From contig BRON01000016.1 of NCBI GenBank assembly GCA_024345305.1, positions 1,054,001-1,118,000 on the forward strand: a stretch of 64,000 bases of DNA, given 5' to 3'. This DNA is from Mrakia gelida (lineage: Eukaryota > Basidiomycota > Tremellomycetes > Cystofilobasidiales > Mrakiaceae). The notes beneath the pieces are model-generated. The model saw only the letters and a list, made by a program, of their open reading frames with translations. It made no database searches and was not told where the DNA came from. Below, one piece after another: positions 23,510-37,003 of this stretch. Position 1 is the first letter of the stretch. Each line of letters opens with the position of its first letter. The translations under genes and the position numbers were made by a program.

Positions 23510-24298
23510 CTTAGCTCTTTCTAGTCTACTCTAGCTAGTTTTTCGTCGGAGTAGGTTTCTGCGTTCGTTCGTTTCGTTCGTTCGTTTTGCTTCACTTCGT
23601 CTTTCACCAACCCAAAAAAGTCTCCATCTCGGTCCTTCTCCAACCCACATCCTTTCTATATCGTTGTTATTCTTCTTTAGTTTTCTCCACTCTTCTCTTT
23701 GCGTCTTTTGCATGATCTCATCTCTCTTCTTCCTTCTTTCTCTCGTCGTCGTCGCGCGCGACTCAAAAATCAACCACTCTTGTTTGTCCTTTCTTCGTTC
23801 AATATCCAAGACGACATCTCACGAAAGGATTCGCCTACGTACGTACCTCTTTTCGTTGATGTCGTCTCGATCATCTGAACGCTTAGCAGTAGGAGCGAGA
23901 TCGAGAGGGAAGGGAGAGCGAGAGAGACGCGTCGAGGGAGATCGGTTCTCGTTCGTTCGTTCTATGACCGGTTCGAATGGGGTTGAAAAGTCGGCTGAAG
24001 AGTCTGATCTGAGCACTCGTACCGTCTGGTGGTAGAGCCGGTAAGAGTGTTTTGTTTTTCGAGGAGGGAAAGATAACGAGCTGAGCGACGACGACTCCGG
24101 ATTCCCAAGCACTTCGCTCGCTCAAGGGAGCGATCTCTTTCCGCCGACGACCACCTCAGCTCATCAGCTCGGAACCGCCTCTACCCCTTCCCTCACATCT
24201 CTCTTTTCCCTCCTCGCTCCTCACTCAAAAATCTTCTCGCTAAACCGCCTCAAAGCTCTCCGAGAAAGAACGATCTCCTCCCTCCGATCCTGCCCATC
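23510..24298. other. Intergenic region
   Basis: 3' UTR of Def1, with GTTCGTTCGTTTCGTTCG repeats just after the stop, followed by the promoter of the methyltransferase gene. One GACGCGTC palindrome is at about 23927. No gene is recognised. Confidence 0.5.
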
Positions 24299-26109
24299 AT
24301 GCCCTCCTCCTCCTCCTCCGAGTTCGACGACGATCCAACCGAGAGGGATGTAAGTCAGCTCTCCTTCTTCTCGTCGGAAGCTGTATGGGAATGCTGAGAC
24401 GATCTCGGATCCGATGCAGTCCCTCTACACCCTCACGGAGAGCCTCGCCGAGCAACTCTTCGTTCATCGAGATGGTGAGCTCGCTTTCTTCCTCCCTCCG
24501 ATGCAACCTTGCCTCCCCCCTCCCTTCCTCTTCGCTGACCTCGTTCCTTTATCGACCGTGTTCACAGGTCAGCGCTTCTCGGCTCTCAGTGAAGACTCGT
24601 TAGTCCTCTTCCTTCCCGTCCCTAGACTATTTTCGCCTCTCCCAAAGAAGGACGGAGGAAACCGAGCTCGAAGCTCACCTCCCTCTTCATCTTCTTCCGA
24701 CCCCAGCTTCCTCCCTTACAACGACCAAACCAAAGCGATCGCTCAACAAGCTGAGGTAGCTGCGAAACTGCTAGCTAAAGGGAATGCTACGTGGGAGCCT
24801 GAGGAGTGTGCTGGTGTGCTGGAGGGCTTGATGAGAGGGAGGAAAGGAGGAGGGAGGGTCTTGGATTTGGGTGAGTTCGCTCGGTCGGTCGTTTAGTCTT
24901 GCCTTCGCTCGGTCGCACGTGGGTCGGTTCGATGAGATACTGACAGAGCTGGGATGGATTTGGACTGCTAGGCTGTGGGATCGAGGGATTGTGGTGCTTA
25001 GCTTGGGCTGCTCAGTTTCCTTACGCTCAGGAGATCATTGGGATGGATGTGTGTCGACGCGATGTCCTCCCTCCGTTCTTGACGAGCTGCTTCGGCTTCA
25101 AACTCTGCCGATCTGAATCCTCTCATCGCTTTCATCCGTCTTGTTCATCAGTATCGTTCCAGTCGTTCCCAAAGAAGGGTGAGCTCGCGCGTCGTCGCTC
25201 GATCACGCCCCCCTCTCCGCGCGAACACTCCCTCTGACACGTCCTCATCCTCGTTCAACAGCGTTTCAGTACCTCCAAACATCATCTGGGAGACTTGGGA
25301 CATCACCACCTCGATCCCTTAACCGGATATGTATTTGTGAGGTCGTTCCTTCGTCCAACCCGTCGTTGAGCTCCCAGCGTGACTTCTCCTCGGATCTTCT
25401 TCCTCCTCAGAGATGTGATACACGCCCGAGGAATCATCGCCTACGTACCCAACTACCGTCAGCTCGTGGACGAAACTCGTCGTTGTCTCGCTCCTGGGGG
25501 AGTGCTGATTCTCGCGGAAACGGATGTGAGTCGCTTGCTTCTCGCCCTTCTTTTCCGACGGAAATCGCAACCTGACGCTCGCTTTGACGGCACACTCTTC
25601 TTACAGCACGACCTTCACACCAAAGACGGCAAGACAGCCTCCTGGTTCGCTCTCACGGAAGCTCGCTCCTCCAAACCAGGTGACGACGTCCCCTCCCCTC
25701 GTATCGAGAACGTTTATCCGTTCATGAAGGAGCTCGTTGAGGAGAGCATGGGGAACGACCTGAAGGATCGATTCGAGGAGGTCTACCAGAAACTTTGGAC
25801 TTTCACCATCAGTTTGGACGGAAAGGAAGGTGAGTTTCTTTCGCGTTCGACGTATCACATCGCGTCGCGTCGTTCCCTCTCCCTCGTTTCGTCTCGCCTC
25901 TCTTCCTTTTCTCGTGAGTTCCGCTGACTTTCTCGAATTTCTTCGATGCTCGACGTCCAGATCCGACCACTCCCACCGGCGCCATCTCTTCCTACTTCAA
26001 GAAGATCATGCTCTCAATTTGGCAAGCAGAGATCAAGAACTCGAATGGATCTGTGGGAGTCTCGGAGATCTTGCGGAAGGAGTTGGAGAAGATCGCGGAG
26101 GATAAGTAG
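24299..26109 (+). CDS. SAM-dependent class I methyltransferase
   Basis: The protein begins MPSSSSSEFDDDPTERD. After several introns it reaches motif I, VLDLGCGIEGLWCLAWAAQF, then EIIGMDV, whose acidic residue would hold the ribose of S-adenosylmethionine. Later parts fit the Rossmann fold: FLRDVIHARGIIAYVPNYRQL (motif II region) and ETRRCLAPGGVLILAETD (motif III). The last exons give PRIENVYPFMKELVEESMG, TTPTGAISSYFKKIMLSIW and a C-terminal helix ending ELEKIAEDK. The layout resembles the type 11/LaeA-like fungal methyltransferases. The substrate cannot be read from the sequence, and no biosynthetic cluster surrounds it. Splicing between 25090 and 25400 is uncertain. VPPNIIWETWDITTS is probably coding there. 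Confidence 0.75.
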
Positions 26110-26788
26110 GGAGGGTATGATCAGTCTTGTAAGGTGGTGTTTGCGAGGAAGGCGGGTGGGAGGAGGAAGGTCGAATCATGAATCGAACGCGTCGCTCTTC
26201 TCGTTCTTAAGCTTTGGTTTCTTCCCTCAAGATCGAGCGAGGCTCGTGAGAGGTATGAGACAAAATACAGTGTGTGGGTAATCGATCGTTGCGCAGAGTA
26301 GACGTATTGAAAAAGAAGAACGGAGTCGTGATGAAAGTTGCGTCGTGATGCTCGTGCCGAAAGCAAGCAACGAGAAAGAGGAAGGGTGAGGCATAACCGA
26401 GCGTAGAAAAACAGATCTGAAGAGCCATGTATTCGTACAGATAGGGATTATCGTCTTGAAGAACTAGGCAACGAGAGGGACGAGGTATCTGTAGAAGGAA
26501 GACGAGGAAAGGAGCAACGCGTCGAGGTCAGTTCGAGCGTTTCGAACGATGAAGACGTGAAAGAAGGTGACTCACAGCTACTAAAACGAGTTTGATGACA
26601 AGAAGATTCTTGAGGTCGTTGTCCGATCATCGTTTTCGTGGTAGGGGACCAGGGATGGAAGAGGAAGAGGCGAAGGCCGACGCGTCGAGTTCGGTTGCTG
26701 GAGACGAGCGAGAAGGAGACGAGAGTCAGTTTGAGCCAGACGGATGAGGACCCGCATGCACAGAAGCGGGAACTTGCGGCGACTCACC
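26110..26788. other. Intergenic region between convergent genes
   Basis: 3' ends of the methyltransferase (+) and F-box-like (-) genes. A GACGCGTC palindrome is at about 26678. Short intron-like segments on the minus strand suggest a spliced 3' UTR or an additional small exon, but nothing can be assigned. Confidence 0.4.
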
Positions 26789-27781
26789 TCACTCCTCCAT
26801 CTCAATCACGAACAGATTCCTCCACCTCTCCTTCACCACCTCTCGCAACCCTTGCACCGTCTCCTTCCTCTGCTCCTCCGAGCAGACGATGAGAGCGATC
26901 GATCCTTCCTGCATCAGATCGAGACCGAATGCCCTTTCGAGAGCCATGAAGACGTTGAGAAGCGAGAAGGGATGGCGCCAGTGGGAGTGGAGAAAAGTGT
27001 CGACGTGAAGGCGAAGGACCCGACGACGGTCGAGGGCGAGGGCAGGTAGGGCTCCGACGCAATCCTCCAGGCCGATGCGGTCGAGGCTGAAGGGTAGGCA
27101 GCCATTGAGCTCCAGAACCTCGATTCTTGTCCAACCATCGAGGCGATTGGAAGCCAGATCGACCGAGTTTCCGAAGTTCTTGTCGAGGGCTGCCGTGACG
27201 ACGAAACGGATTGGGTTGAGATGCGGGAGGAGGGAGAAGTGGAGGGATTCGAGGACTCTCTGGATGATGGAGTCTCTGCACTTGACTCGAACACTGTTGA
27301 GTGGGATATCGGCGTCGGTGTGGCGAGACGAGTAGAGGCGGAGGGGCTCGGGGTACCAGAACTGCATGGCGGTGAAGTCGACGGAGAGGTTCTGGATTTG
27401 GGAGAGGGAGAGGAGAGGGTTGATTCGAGATGGAGTGGATGTCTGGGAGTCGAAGAGGAACAGGTAAGTGAGCGAGGAAGGCCAGGAGCAGAAGGCGAGA
27501 CCAGGACGACAGGCGGAAGGGAGCTGACCTTCTTCACCTCCTTCCTCTCACAGAACAACGCTTCCAACTGATCCTTCGTGGAGATTTCGATAGACTGATA
27601 GAGGATTGGAGAGGTGGATACCAGGAAGTCGTACGAGACTCCTCCGAGGGCGGCGAGAGTCGAAGGATCCGCTTCCTTGAAGACGAGGGCGAGGATATCC
27701 CATGGTAGTGTGCGACGAGGAGCGAGCTGGGAGACAAGAAGAGATGAAGAGATGAGTCAGTACAATTGAAGCGCATACCAT
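26789..27781 (-). CDS. F-box-like protein
   Basis: The N-terminal exon reads RRTLPWDILALVFKEADPST followed by LAALGGVSYDFLVSTSPILY. This matches the LPxEILxxIF...LLxLSxVSRxFxxL pattern of F-boxes that link substrates to SCF ubiquitin ligases. The rest has leucine-rich character without clear repeats: LSVDFTAMQFWYPEPLRLY, WTRIEVLELNGCLPFSLDRI and LLNVFMALERAFGLDLM. It ends WRNLFVIEMEE at 26789. The 5' end is uncertain. One reading starts at ATG 27781, with the intron (27778-27727) directly after it. The frame could instead continue into an upstream exon encoding LLLAPRCLKFVFLDEM. The family label is moderate because F-boxes are short. Confidence 0.6.
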
Positions 27782-28158
27782 CTCGTCTAGGAAAACGAAC
27801 TTGAGGCATCTGGGAGCAAGGAGGAGGGAGGGCGAGGTGAAGAACTGAGCAGAGAGAATGAAGACGTGAGGTCAGCTTCGTTGAACTTCGGCTCGTGCTT
27901 CTACGAGCTAGGGCCGTCCTCCTTGCTGACGAACGAGCCGGAGGGTGGAAAGGGCTCACTCGTAGATTTTAGAACGAAAGCGGTAATAATTTTGCTTATG
28001 GATGATGGGAGGAGGGAGGAAAACGACGAGTCCCCGAGGAAGTCCGGCCCTCGAAAGGCTCGACCTCAATCTGCTCGCCCTCCTCCTCCCTCTCCCTCTC
28101 CTCCAACTCCATCTCTCCCCTTTTCTCCCTTTCTCGCCCTCTCTCCCCTCCTCTCACC
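27782..28158. other. Divergent promoter region
   Basis: Between the F-box-like gene (-) and LPD1 (+). The last 100 bases before the LPD1 start are a long CTCCCTCTCCCTCTCC pyrimidine tract. No other gene is supported. Confidence 0.5.
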
Positions 28159-31436
<3,278 letters not shown>

Positions 31437-32192
31437 ACGGTGGTTGGGTTCAGACGACGTGCGGGATCTTTCTTTGTTGGCATATCATTTTCATTTTTCA
31501 ATCTTGCTCTTCCCTCTTTCATGCCTGCCGTATCACGCAGCGAACGAACTCGAGGGAGAGAACGAGAGACGAGAAGTCAGACTCGTCGAGCTCATTAGAG
31601 CTTAGCGCTCAACGCCCTCCCCCTTCTCCAACCCACTCCCGCTTCCTGTACTGAACTTGTGTTCTCTTGAACCATGCTCAACCACAGCTCACACCTCGTG
31701 GCAGCAGCACAAGGAAGGACGTTTCATCGAGCTCACCGATTCCTCCTTCCGCCCTCCCTTCCCTTCTTCCCTTCCCTCACCCGCCTCCCCTACTCGGTCG
31801 TTCCTTCCGGCATGACGATCTCTTCTCGGAACGGGAAGCTCTATCTCCGCTCGATCAACATACTTCCAACGCCTTCGCCTCGTCGCTCCAGCAACCGTCC
31901 AGGCTCTCCCTTCGTTTCTCCTCCTCTGCCTGCCCTCCTCCTCTCCTCTCCTTGCGTCTATTCCCACGCTCTTCTCATAACCATCTCCCTCCGAAACTGT
32001 ATTCCGACTGAAACATATGCGTTCCACGGACAGCTTTTCCTTCCAAAACTCCGACTGCCTGTCTTCTCAGCACCTCCTGAGGGCTCTTTCGCTCGCTCTC
32101 TCTTGTCGCCGGAAGCAGGACGGTTGAGTTGAACCTGTTTTCAATCGAGTTTCCTCCCAACCTCCACTCCGCTCTCGCTCAACCACTTCATC
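31437..32192. other. Intergenic region upstream of the G alpha gene
   Basis: 3' UTR of LPD1 and presumed promoter and 5' UTR of the G alpha gene. Open frames at 31674-32132 contain ATG codons but no protein-like features. In the G alpha frame a TGA at about 32131 closes the upstream reading frame, with no ATG between it and the ACG at 32193. Confidence 0.5.
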
Positions 32193-34457
32193 ACGGGAAT
32201 CTGCGGCTCTTCTCCTTCCAGTCTGGGTGAGACTGCTCCTCAGGCTAGGGACGACAAGGTCTCGAGAGAGAGGAATCGATCCATCGAGAAGGGAATCAGA
32301 GCGGTGAGCTCTCGTCCATCCGCTGTCCTATCTTCCGTTCTTCTAAGCTGACCTTGGGTCTTTTTCGGGTTTCCAGGACGAAAAGAGACGCTCCAAGGAG
32401 ATCAAGATCCTCATGCTGGGTGCTGGAGGGTCAGGGAAGTCGACAGTGAGTCGGTGCTCGACCTCGTTTCAGGACCGTCAGGCCGAGGCGAAGCTCACCA
32501 CCTCCTGCTTCCTCCCTTCCTTCCCTTCCTTCCCTTCCTTCGCTGGCCTGTTCGTCCCCCAGGTCCTCAAAGTGTGTACTTCCATCTCGCCGTCAACTCC
32601 TTTGATGTTCTTTGCACGTCGCAAAGCTGATCATGGCGCGTCCTCTCTATCCTTCGCGACCCTCGTCGCTCACAGGTGATGCGTCTGCTTCATTCGGTTC
32701 CTTTCAGCGAGCTTGAGCTCTCCGGTATGTCCCAACGCTTTTGCACCCTTCCCTCGATCGAGCACCAAATCTTCCCTCCGTTCCGACCCGTCTGGGAATC
32801 AAACCTTCCCCCAACTTCTTCATCTTCGTTTCCCTTTCGTTCGCGCGGTTCATCCGAAGCTGACCTCCCTTCTTCGTCCTCTTCCTTACAGAGTACCGGA
32901 CTTTGATCTACAGGAATCTCATCGAAGGTCTTCACCTGCCCCTGGACCTCTGCGAAGAGCTCGGGATACCGCTCGACTCTGCGACTTTGGTTCGTTCGTT
33001 GCATCGTCTTCCCTCGTCGTCTCGACACAGTTTCAGCCCTGACCTTTCTTCCCTTCTCTTTCTCATCTTCCTGAAAACAACCCTCGGTCACCTCACTTTC
33101 GGAAATCTCTCATCAACCAGACGACAACGGAAACTACTCGTCACTCTTCCCTCCAGCCGTCAAGGACGCTGCCATCACGATCTGGTCTGATCCTGGACTT
33201 CAAGTCGGGTGGGCGAGAGCTCGAGAGGCTGCTGTACCAGAGAAGTGAGTTCCCTACTTTTTTGTTACCTCTCGGAATGGGATATGTAGCGAAAGCGAGG
33301 AGTGAGAACGAAAGCTGACTCGAACGAATCGACGTGTCGCGTTTCAGCCTCCCGTACTTGATGGAGAATATCGAGCGCTTCTTCAAGCCTGGATACGTTC
33401 CAAATGAGGCGGATATCCTTCACACGCGAGCCAAGACGACGGGGATCGCCGAGACGGTCTTTCACATTCGAGACCACGTCAGTCGCAATTCTCCTTCTTC
33501 TTCTTCTTCCCAATGGCTCATCAATCACCCCTTTCCGTTTCGAACAGAAATACAACCTGGTAGACGTAGGAGGTCAACGTTCAGAACGTTCGTCCCTCTT
33601 CGTCTCTCTGCCCAACTGCTCGTTCACGTTCGACGCGATTGACCACTCGTCTTGCTCTCTTCGTTCTTCCAGGTCGGAAGTGGCTTCACTGCTTTCAAGA
33701 CGTCGATGCCATCCTCTCCGTCGTCAATCTCGCAGGCTACGACGAGTGTCTCGTCGAAGATCGCGATGCCGTTCGTCCGAACCCTCTCGCTCCTACTTCG
33801 TATTTCTCCTCTCGTCCTTCCTCCCGCTCACTCACCCTTCCCCTCCCGCCCCATCACCCTCTCAACTCAGAACCAAACCCGCGAAGCCCTCCTCCTCTTC
33901 CAATCCATCCTCTCCAACCCTCTCTTCCTCCAAACCTCCCTCCTCCTCTTCCTCAACAAACTAGACCTCTTCAACCTCAAAGTCCAAGCGGTCCCTCTCG
34001 CCTCTCCGATCCACCCCTTCTTCTCCGACTACCCCGTCGAGGACGAGGGAGATCGGGTGAAGGGAAGAGAGTTCTTGAAAAGGAAGTTTTTGAGGTTGGC
34101 GAGGAGGAGAGGGACGGAAGCTGCGATTGGGAACGGGAGCGGGAGGGGAAGAGGAGAGATCATGGTCGATCCGCCTCCTACGCCTGGACTCAGCGAGGGG
34201 AGTAGTGGAAGTCCCAGACCTTCGAGGGATCCGTCGAAGGCTGATGCGGGAGTATATGTCCATTTTACCACCGCGGTGGAGAAGAGTGAGTGCTTGTTTC
34301 GTGTTGTTTCGTTTTCTGTATTCGTCGCGTCGTCTTGACTGACTCGTGTCTCTCTCTCACTCCCACTCTTCGTCTCGCAGACAACATGCAAGTCGTCATG
34401 CTCGCCGTGACCGACCTTATGGTACGAAAGTCGATCAAGGAGATGGCTTTGATCTAG
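32193..34457 (+). CDS. Heterotrimeric G-protein alpha subunit, divergent, probable ACG start
   Basis: GTP-binding alpha subunit that couples receptors to effectors at the plasma membrane. Exons checked: 32193-32303, 32377-32445, 32563-32571 (9 bases), then from 32676. The first exon read from ACG 32193 gives M-GICGSSPSSLGETAPQ. Gly2 and Ser6 fit N-myristoylation, and the following Cys fits palmitoylation. G1 is LGAGGSGKST, where almost all G alphas have GAGES. Switch I is DILHTRAKTTGIAETVF, with the catalytic Arg and Thr. Switch II is VDVGGQRSERRKWLHCFQD, with the catalytic Gln. G4 is LFLNKLDLF. Before the last strand there is an extra ~45-residue Gly/Ser/Pro-rich insert (about 34115-34250). 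G5 reads VHFTTAVE rather than the usual TCAT form. The C-terminus is KSIKEMALI and lacks the pertussis-toxin Cys. The family is certain. The start codon is inferred. Confidence 0.88.
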
Positions 34458-34791
34458 CTTTTTTTTTCGTCGCGTCCGTTGATCGTCCCTCCCGCTCTTC
34501 GTCCATCTCCTCTCGTCGCTCCGTTTCTTCTTCTTCGTATCCGTACTTCCACTTCGATCTCCCCATCTGTTGATCTCCATACCTTTTCTTGACCTCTACC
34601 CTACACTCTCTACGATCGTAACAAACCTCTCACACTGACCTCTCGCTCCCTCAATCCGTTTCGCTGGCTCGCGAAACGGAAAGTCGTCAAGATCATCAAA
34701 GAGAGGAAGCACAAACTCGAGCCAAAAACAGAGAAAGAAAACTAGAAAACATAGACTGCACCTACAAACGAACGAAGCACCCAACCTTCAG
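34458..34791. other. Intergenic region between convergent genes
   Basis: 3' ends of the G alpha (+) and Zn2Cys6-Myb (-) genes. No other gene is seen. Confidence 0.5.
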
Positions 34792-36645
34792 CTACATAGA
34801 GCTCGCTCGAGCCTGCTCCATCGCCATCGCCATCCGAAGCAGCCCGCCGCCTCCCTCGCTCCTCCCCTCCTTCCCTTCCTTCTTCTCAACAGCACCAACC
34901 TCGAACCAACCTCCTTCACCACCTCCAACCTCCCCCGCGGCAGTGCCCATCAGCTCTTCAACCTGCCCTCCCACCTCCTTCTTCTCTTCCCCTCCTCCTC
35001 GCTCCTCCTCCTCCTCCACCACCTTCGTCTTTTCCTCCTCTCCACCACCACCCTCCCCACCACCACCACCCTCCCTCCCCATCGCAACCTCCTCATAAAC
35101 ACCCTTCAAACTCTTCGTCCACCGATTCTTCAACGCAGCCCTCGTCCTTCCCTCGTACCCCAACTCAGCCAGTCTCCTCTCGACGTAGAGCCACGAGATC
35201 GGCGCGTCGAACGAGGTGAGGATCGCGAGGACCAGAGCGGCGTCTTCTTCGGCGGTGTAGAGACGTGGAGGATCGGGTTGTGGTCTGGAGGACTTGTATT
35301 TGGATTTAGGTTTGGAGGGTTTGGGGTTGTTGTTGGTGTAGAAGGAGGCGATGGGGAGGGCGGGAGGGTGTTGTTGTTGTTGTTCGAGAGAGGTGGAGGT
35401 GGAGCCGTTGGGAGCGTTCTGGTTTTAGTTCGGGGTAAAGTACCGAGGATAGAGAAGGAATGTAAGAGTAAGAAGAAGGAGGAGTCAGAAGGTCTCGAGG
35501 CGAGAGAGAGGATAAAGGACGGAGCCGGAGGGAGCGACGACGCGAAGGAACTCACCGACTTCTTCGCCTTCTTCTTCGTACCCATCTCGGTCCCATCCTG
35601 CTCTCCATCCTCACTTCTAGCTCTCTTCTTCCCGCCCGCTCCAGCTCCAGCGACCTTCTTCTTCCCCTTGGAAACGACACCGCCCTTCACGTCGCCGTAG
35701 ATCTGCTTCCCTTTCCCCTTCGCGCTGCTCCCGCTCCCGCTCCCGCCAATAGCCGAGGATCCAGACGTCCTTCTCGCAGGCCCGCCTGTGGAAGTAGCCC
35801 TGGGCGAAGGAGATCGGCGGACTGCATATCGAGCCAACGGATCGATCCTCGTCCCGTCCTCGTTCCTCTCGTCCTCCTCCTCCTCGTCGTCGTCGTCTTC
35901 ATTGTCGCTGGAGGAGTGGGCTTCGAGAGAGGAGGATGAGGCGACCGATAGCGAGGGAGAAGGAGGTCGGAGTTTCGAGGAGAGAGTAGGGAGGAGCGAA
36001 GGTACGTTCATGAACGCGAGGGAGGAGGCGCTTGAGGTTGAGGGAGGAGGAGGAGGTGGAGGGGCGGGGATTCCGCTCGTTCGTCGTTGAGTTGGAGGAG
36101 GTCCTGCTGGGTTTAGAGAGGAGGAGGTGGCAGAGGTAGAGCCTGATGCTGAAGGAGATGGGAGGGGTTTGGCGACGGGTTTGGGTCTGGGCTTGTTGGG
36201 TTTCACGGGTTTGGGCTTGGGTTTGTTGTTGTTGGAGGAGGAGGGTTGGACGCTGGTAGGAGGAGGAATGGGACGAGGAGGTGGGACCTGTTGGACGTCC
36301 GAGACGGGTGCATAGACGCAATCTCGGTTGGTTCGGATGCAGTGGAAGCAGGAGGGTTTCTCTCCGTTACACCTGATTTTCCTGTGTCTACAAAAGGCAC
36401 AAGAGACGTCGATCTGGCGAGAAGAAGGAGGAGGAGTAGGGGGAAGGGGAGGAGAAAACGAAGGAGGGAGAGGCGAAGGAGGAGGACGAGGGAGAAGGAG
36501 GGAGGAAGAGGGGGCGGGAGAGGCACGAACGAAGGCGAGGTCAGAGCCGGGAGGAGTCGCAAGAGCGAGAGAGAGAAGGAATGGAAAAACTTACTCGACT
36601 CCATCCGATGTTGCTAAAGGGAGACGCTCCTCCTGAGTCTGACAT
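34792..36645 (-). CDS. Zn2Cys6 zinc-cluster protein with C-terminal Myb/SANT-like domain
   Basis: The start exon encodes MSDSGGASPFSNIGWSR. The second exon opens with a fungal binuclear zinc cluster, SCAFCRHRKIRCNGEKPSC then FHCIRTNRDC, with all six cysteines in C-x2-C-x6-C-x6-C-x2-C-x6-C order. A long disordered linker follows: Pro/Lys repeats, Ser-rich segments, an acidic DDDDEEEEDERNEDG run and basic KGKGKQIYG and KKRARSEDG patches likely to be nuclear-localisation signals. Near the C-terminus (about 35290-35110) is a Myb/SANT-like unit: LYTAEEDAALVLAILTSF, WLYVERRLAELGYEGRTR and ALKNRWTKSLK. Its tail is Glu/Gly-rich and ends ARASSM. A nuclear DNA-binding regulator is the natural inference. 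One intron lies around 35560-35430. The fungal-specific transcription-factor middle domain is absent. Confidence 0.8.
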
Positions 36646-37003
36646 GCTGGCGATGGCGAGAGTGGAAGGGAGGGAGGGCAGGGTGGGTGGGGGGGAAGAG
36701 AGGAAGGGGAGAGGAGGAGGGTCGAGCTGGATGACGGGAAGGGAGTGGAGTGAATGAAGGTGAGGTTCTCCTCTTGGACGAGACGGGAGTGTTGGATCCT
36801 CCTTCCTGGAGTTGAGAGGGAGCCTGTACGCGAAGACGTATATATGCGCTTGAGCTCGTTTTGACGGTTGTGGTGGTTGGTGGGGAGGGAGGGGGAGGAA
36901 GGACGGGAGGGGCCTTGAGCTTCGCTCGCTCGCTCGCTCCCTCCTTTCGTTCGTGTTCGTTGTCGCTCGACTCCCATCGTAGTTAACGGGAAAATCTTGC
37001 AAG
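36646..37003. other. Short divergent promoter region
   Basis: Shared by the zinc-cluster gene (-) and the NDUFAF6 gene (+). Contains a small CGCTCGCTCGCTCGCTC tandem repeat at about 36923-36940 and a TATATATG sequence at about 36840. Confidence 0.5.

Noticed and set aside
31674..32132. 152-codon open frame upstream of the G alpha gene as its N-terminal exon
   Set aside because: Low-complexity sequence that does not resemble any G alpha N-terminus. The ACG-initiated reading gives a myristoylation-competent start directly.
36923..36940. CGCTCGCTCG repeat as a mobile-element or origin signal
   Set aside because: A short simple tandem repeat without terminal repeats, target duplication or coding capacity. 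Ordinary microsatellite.
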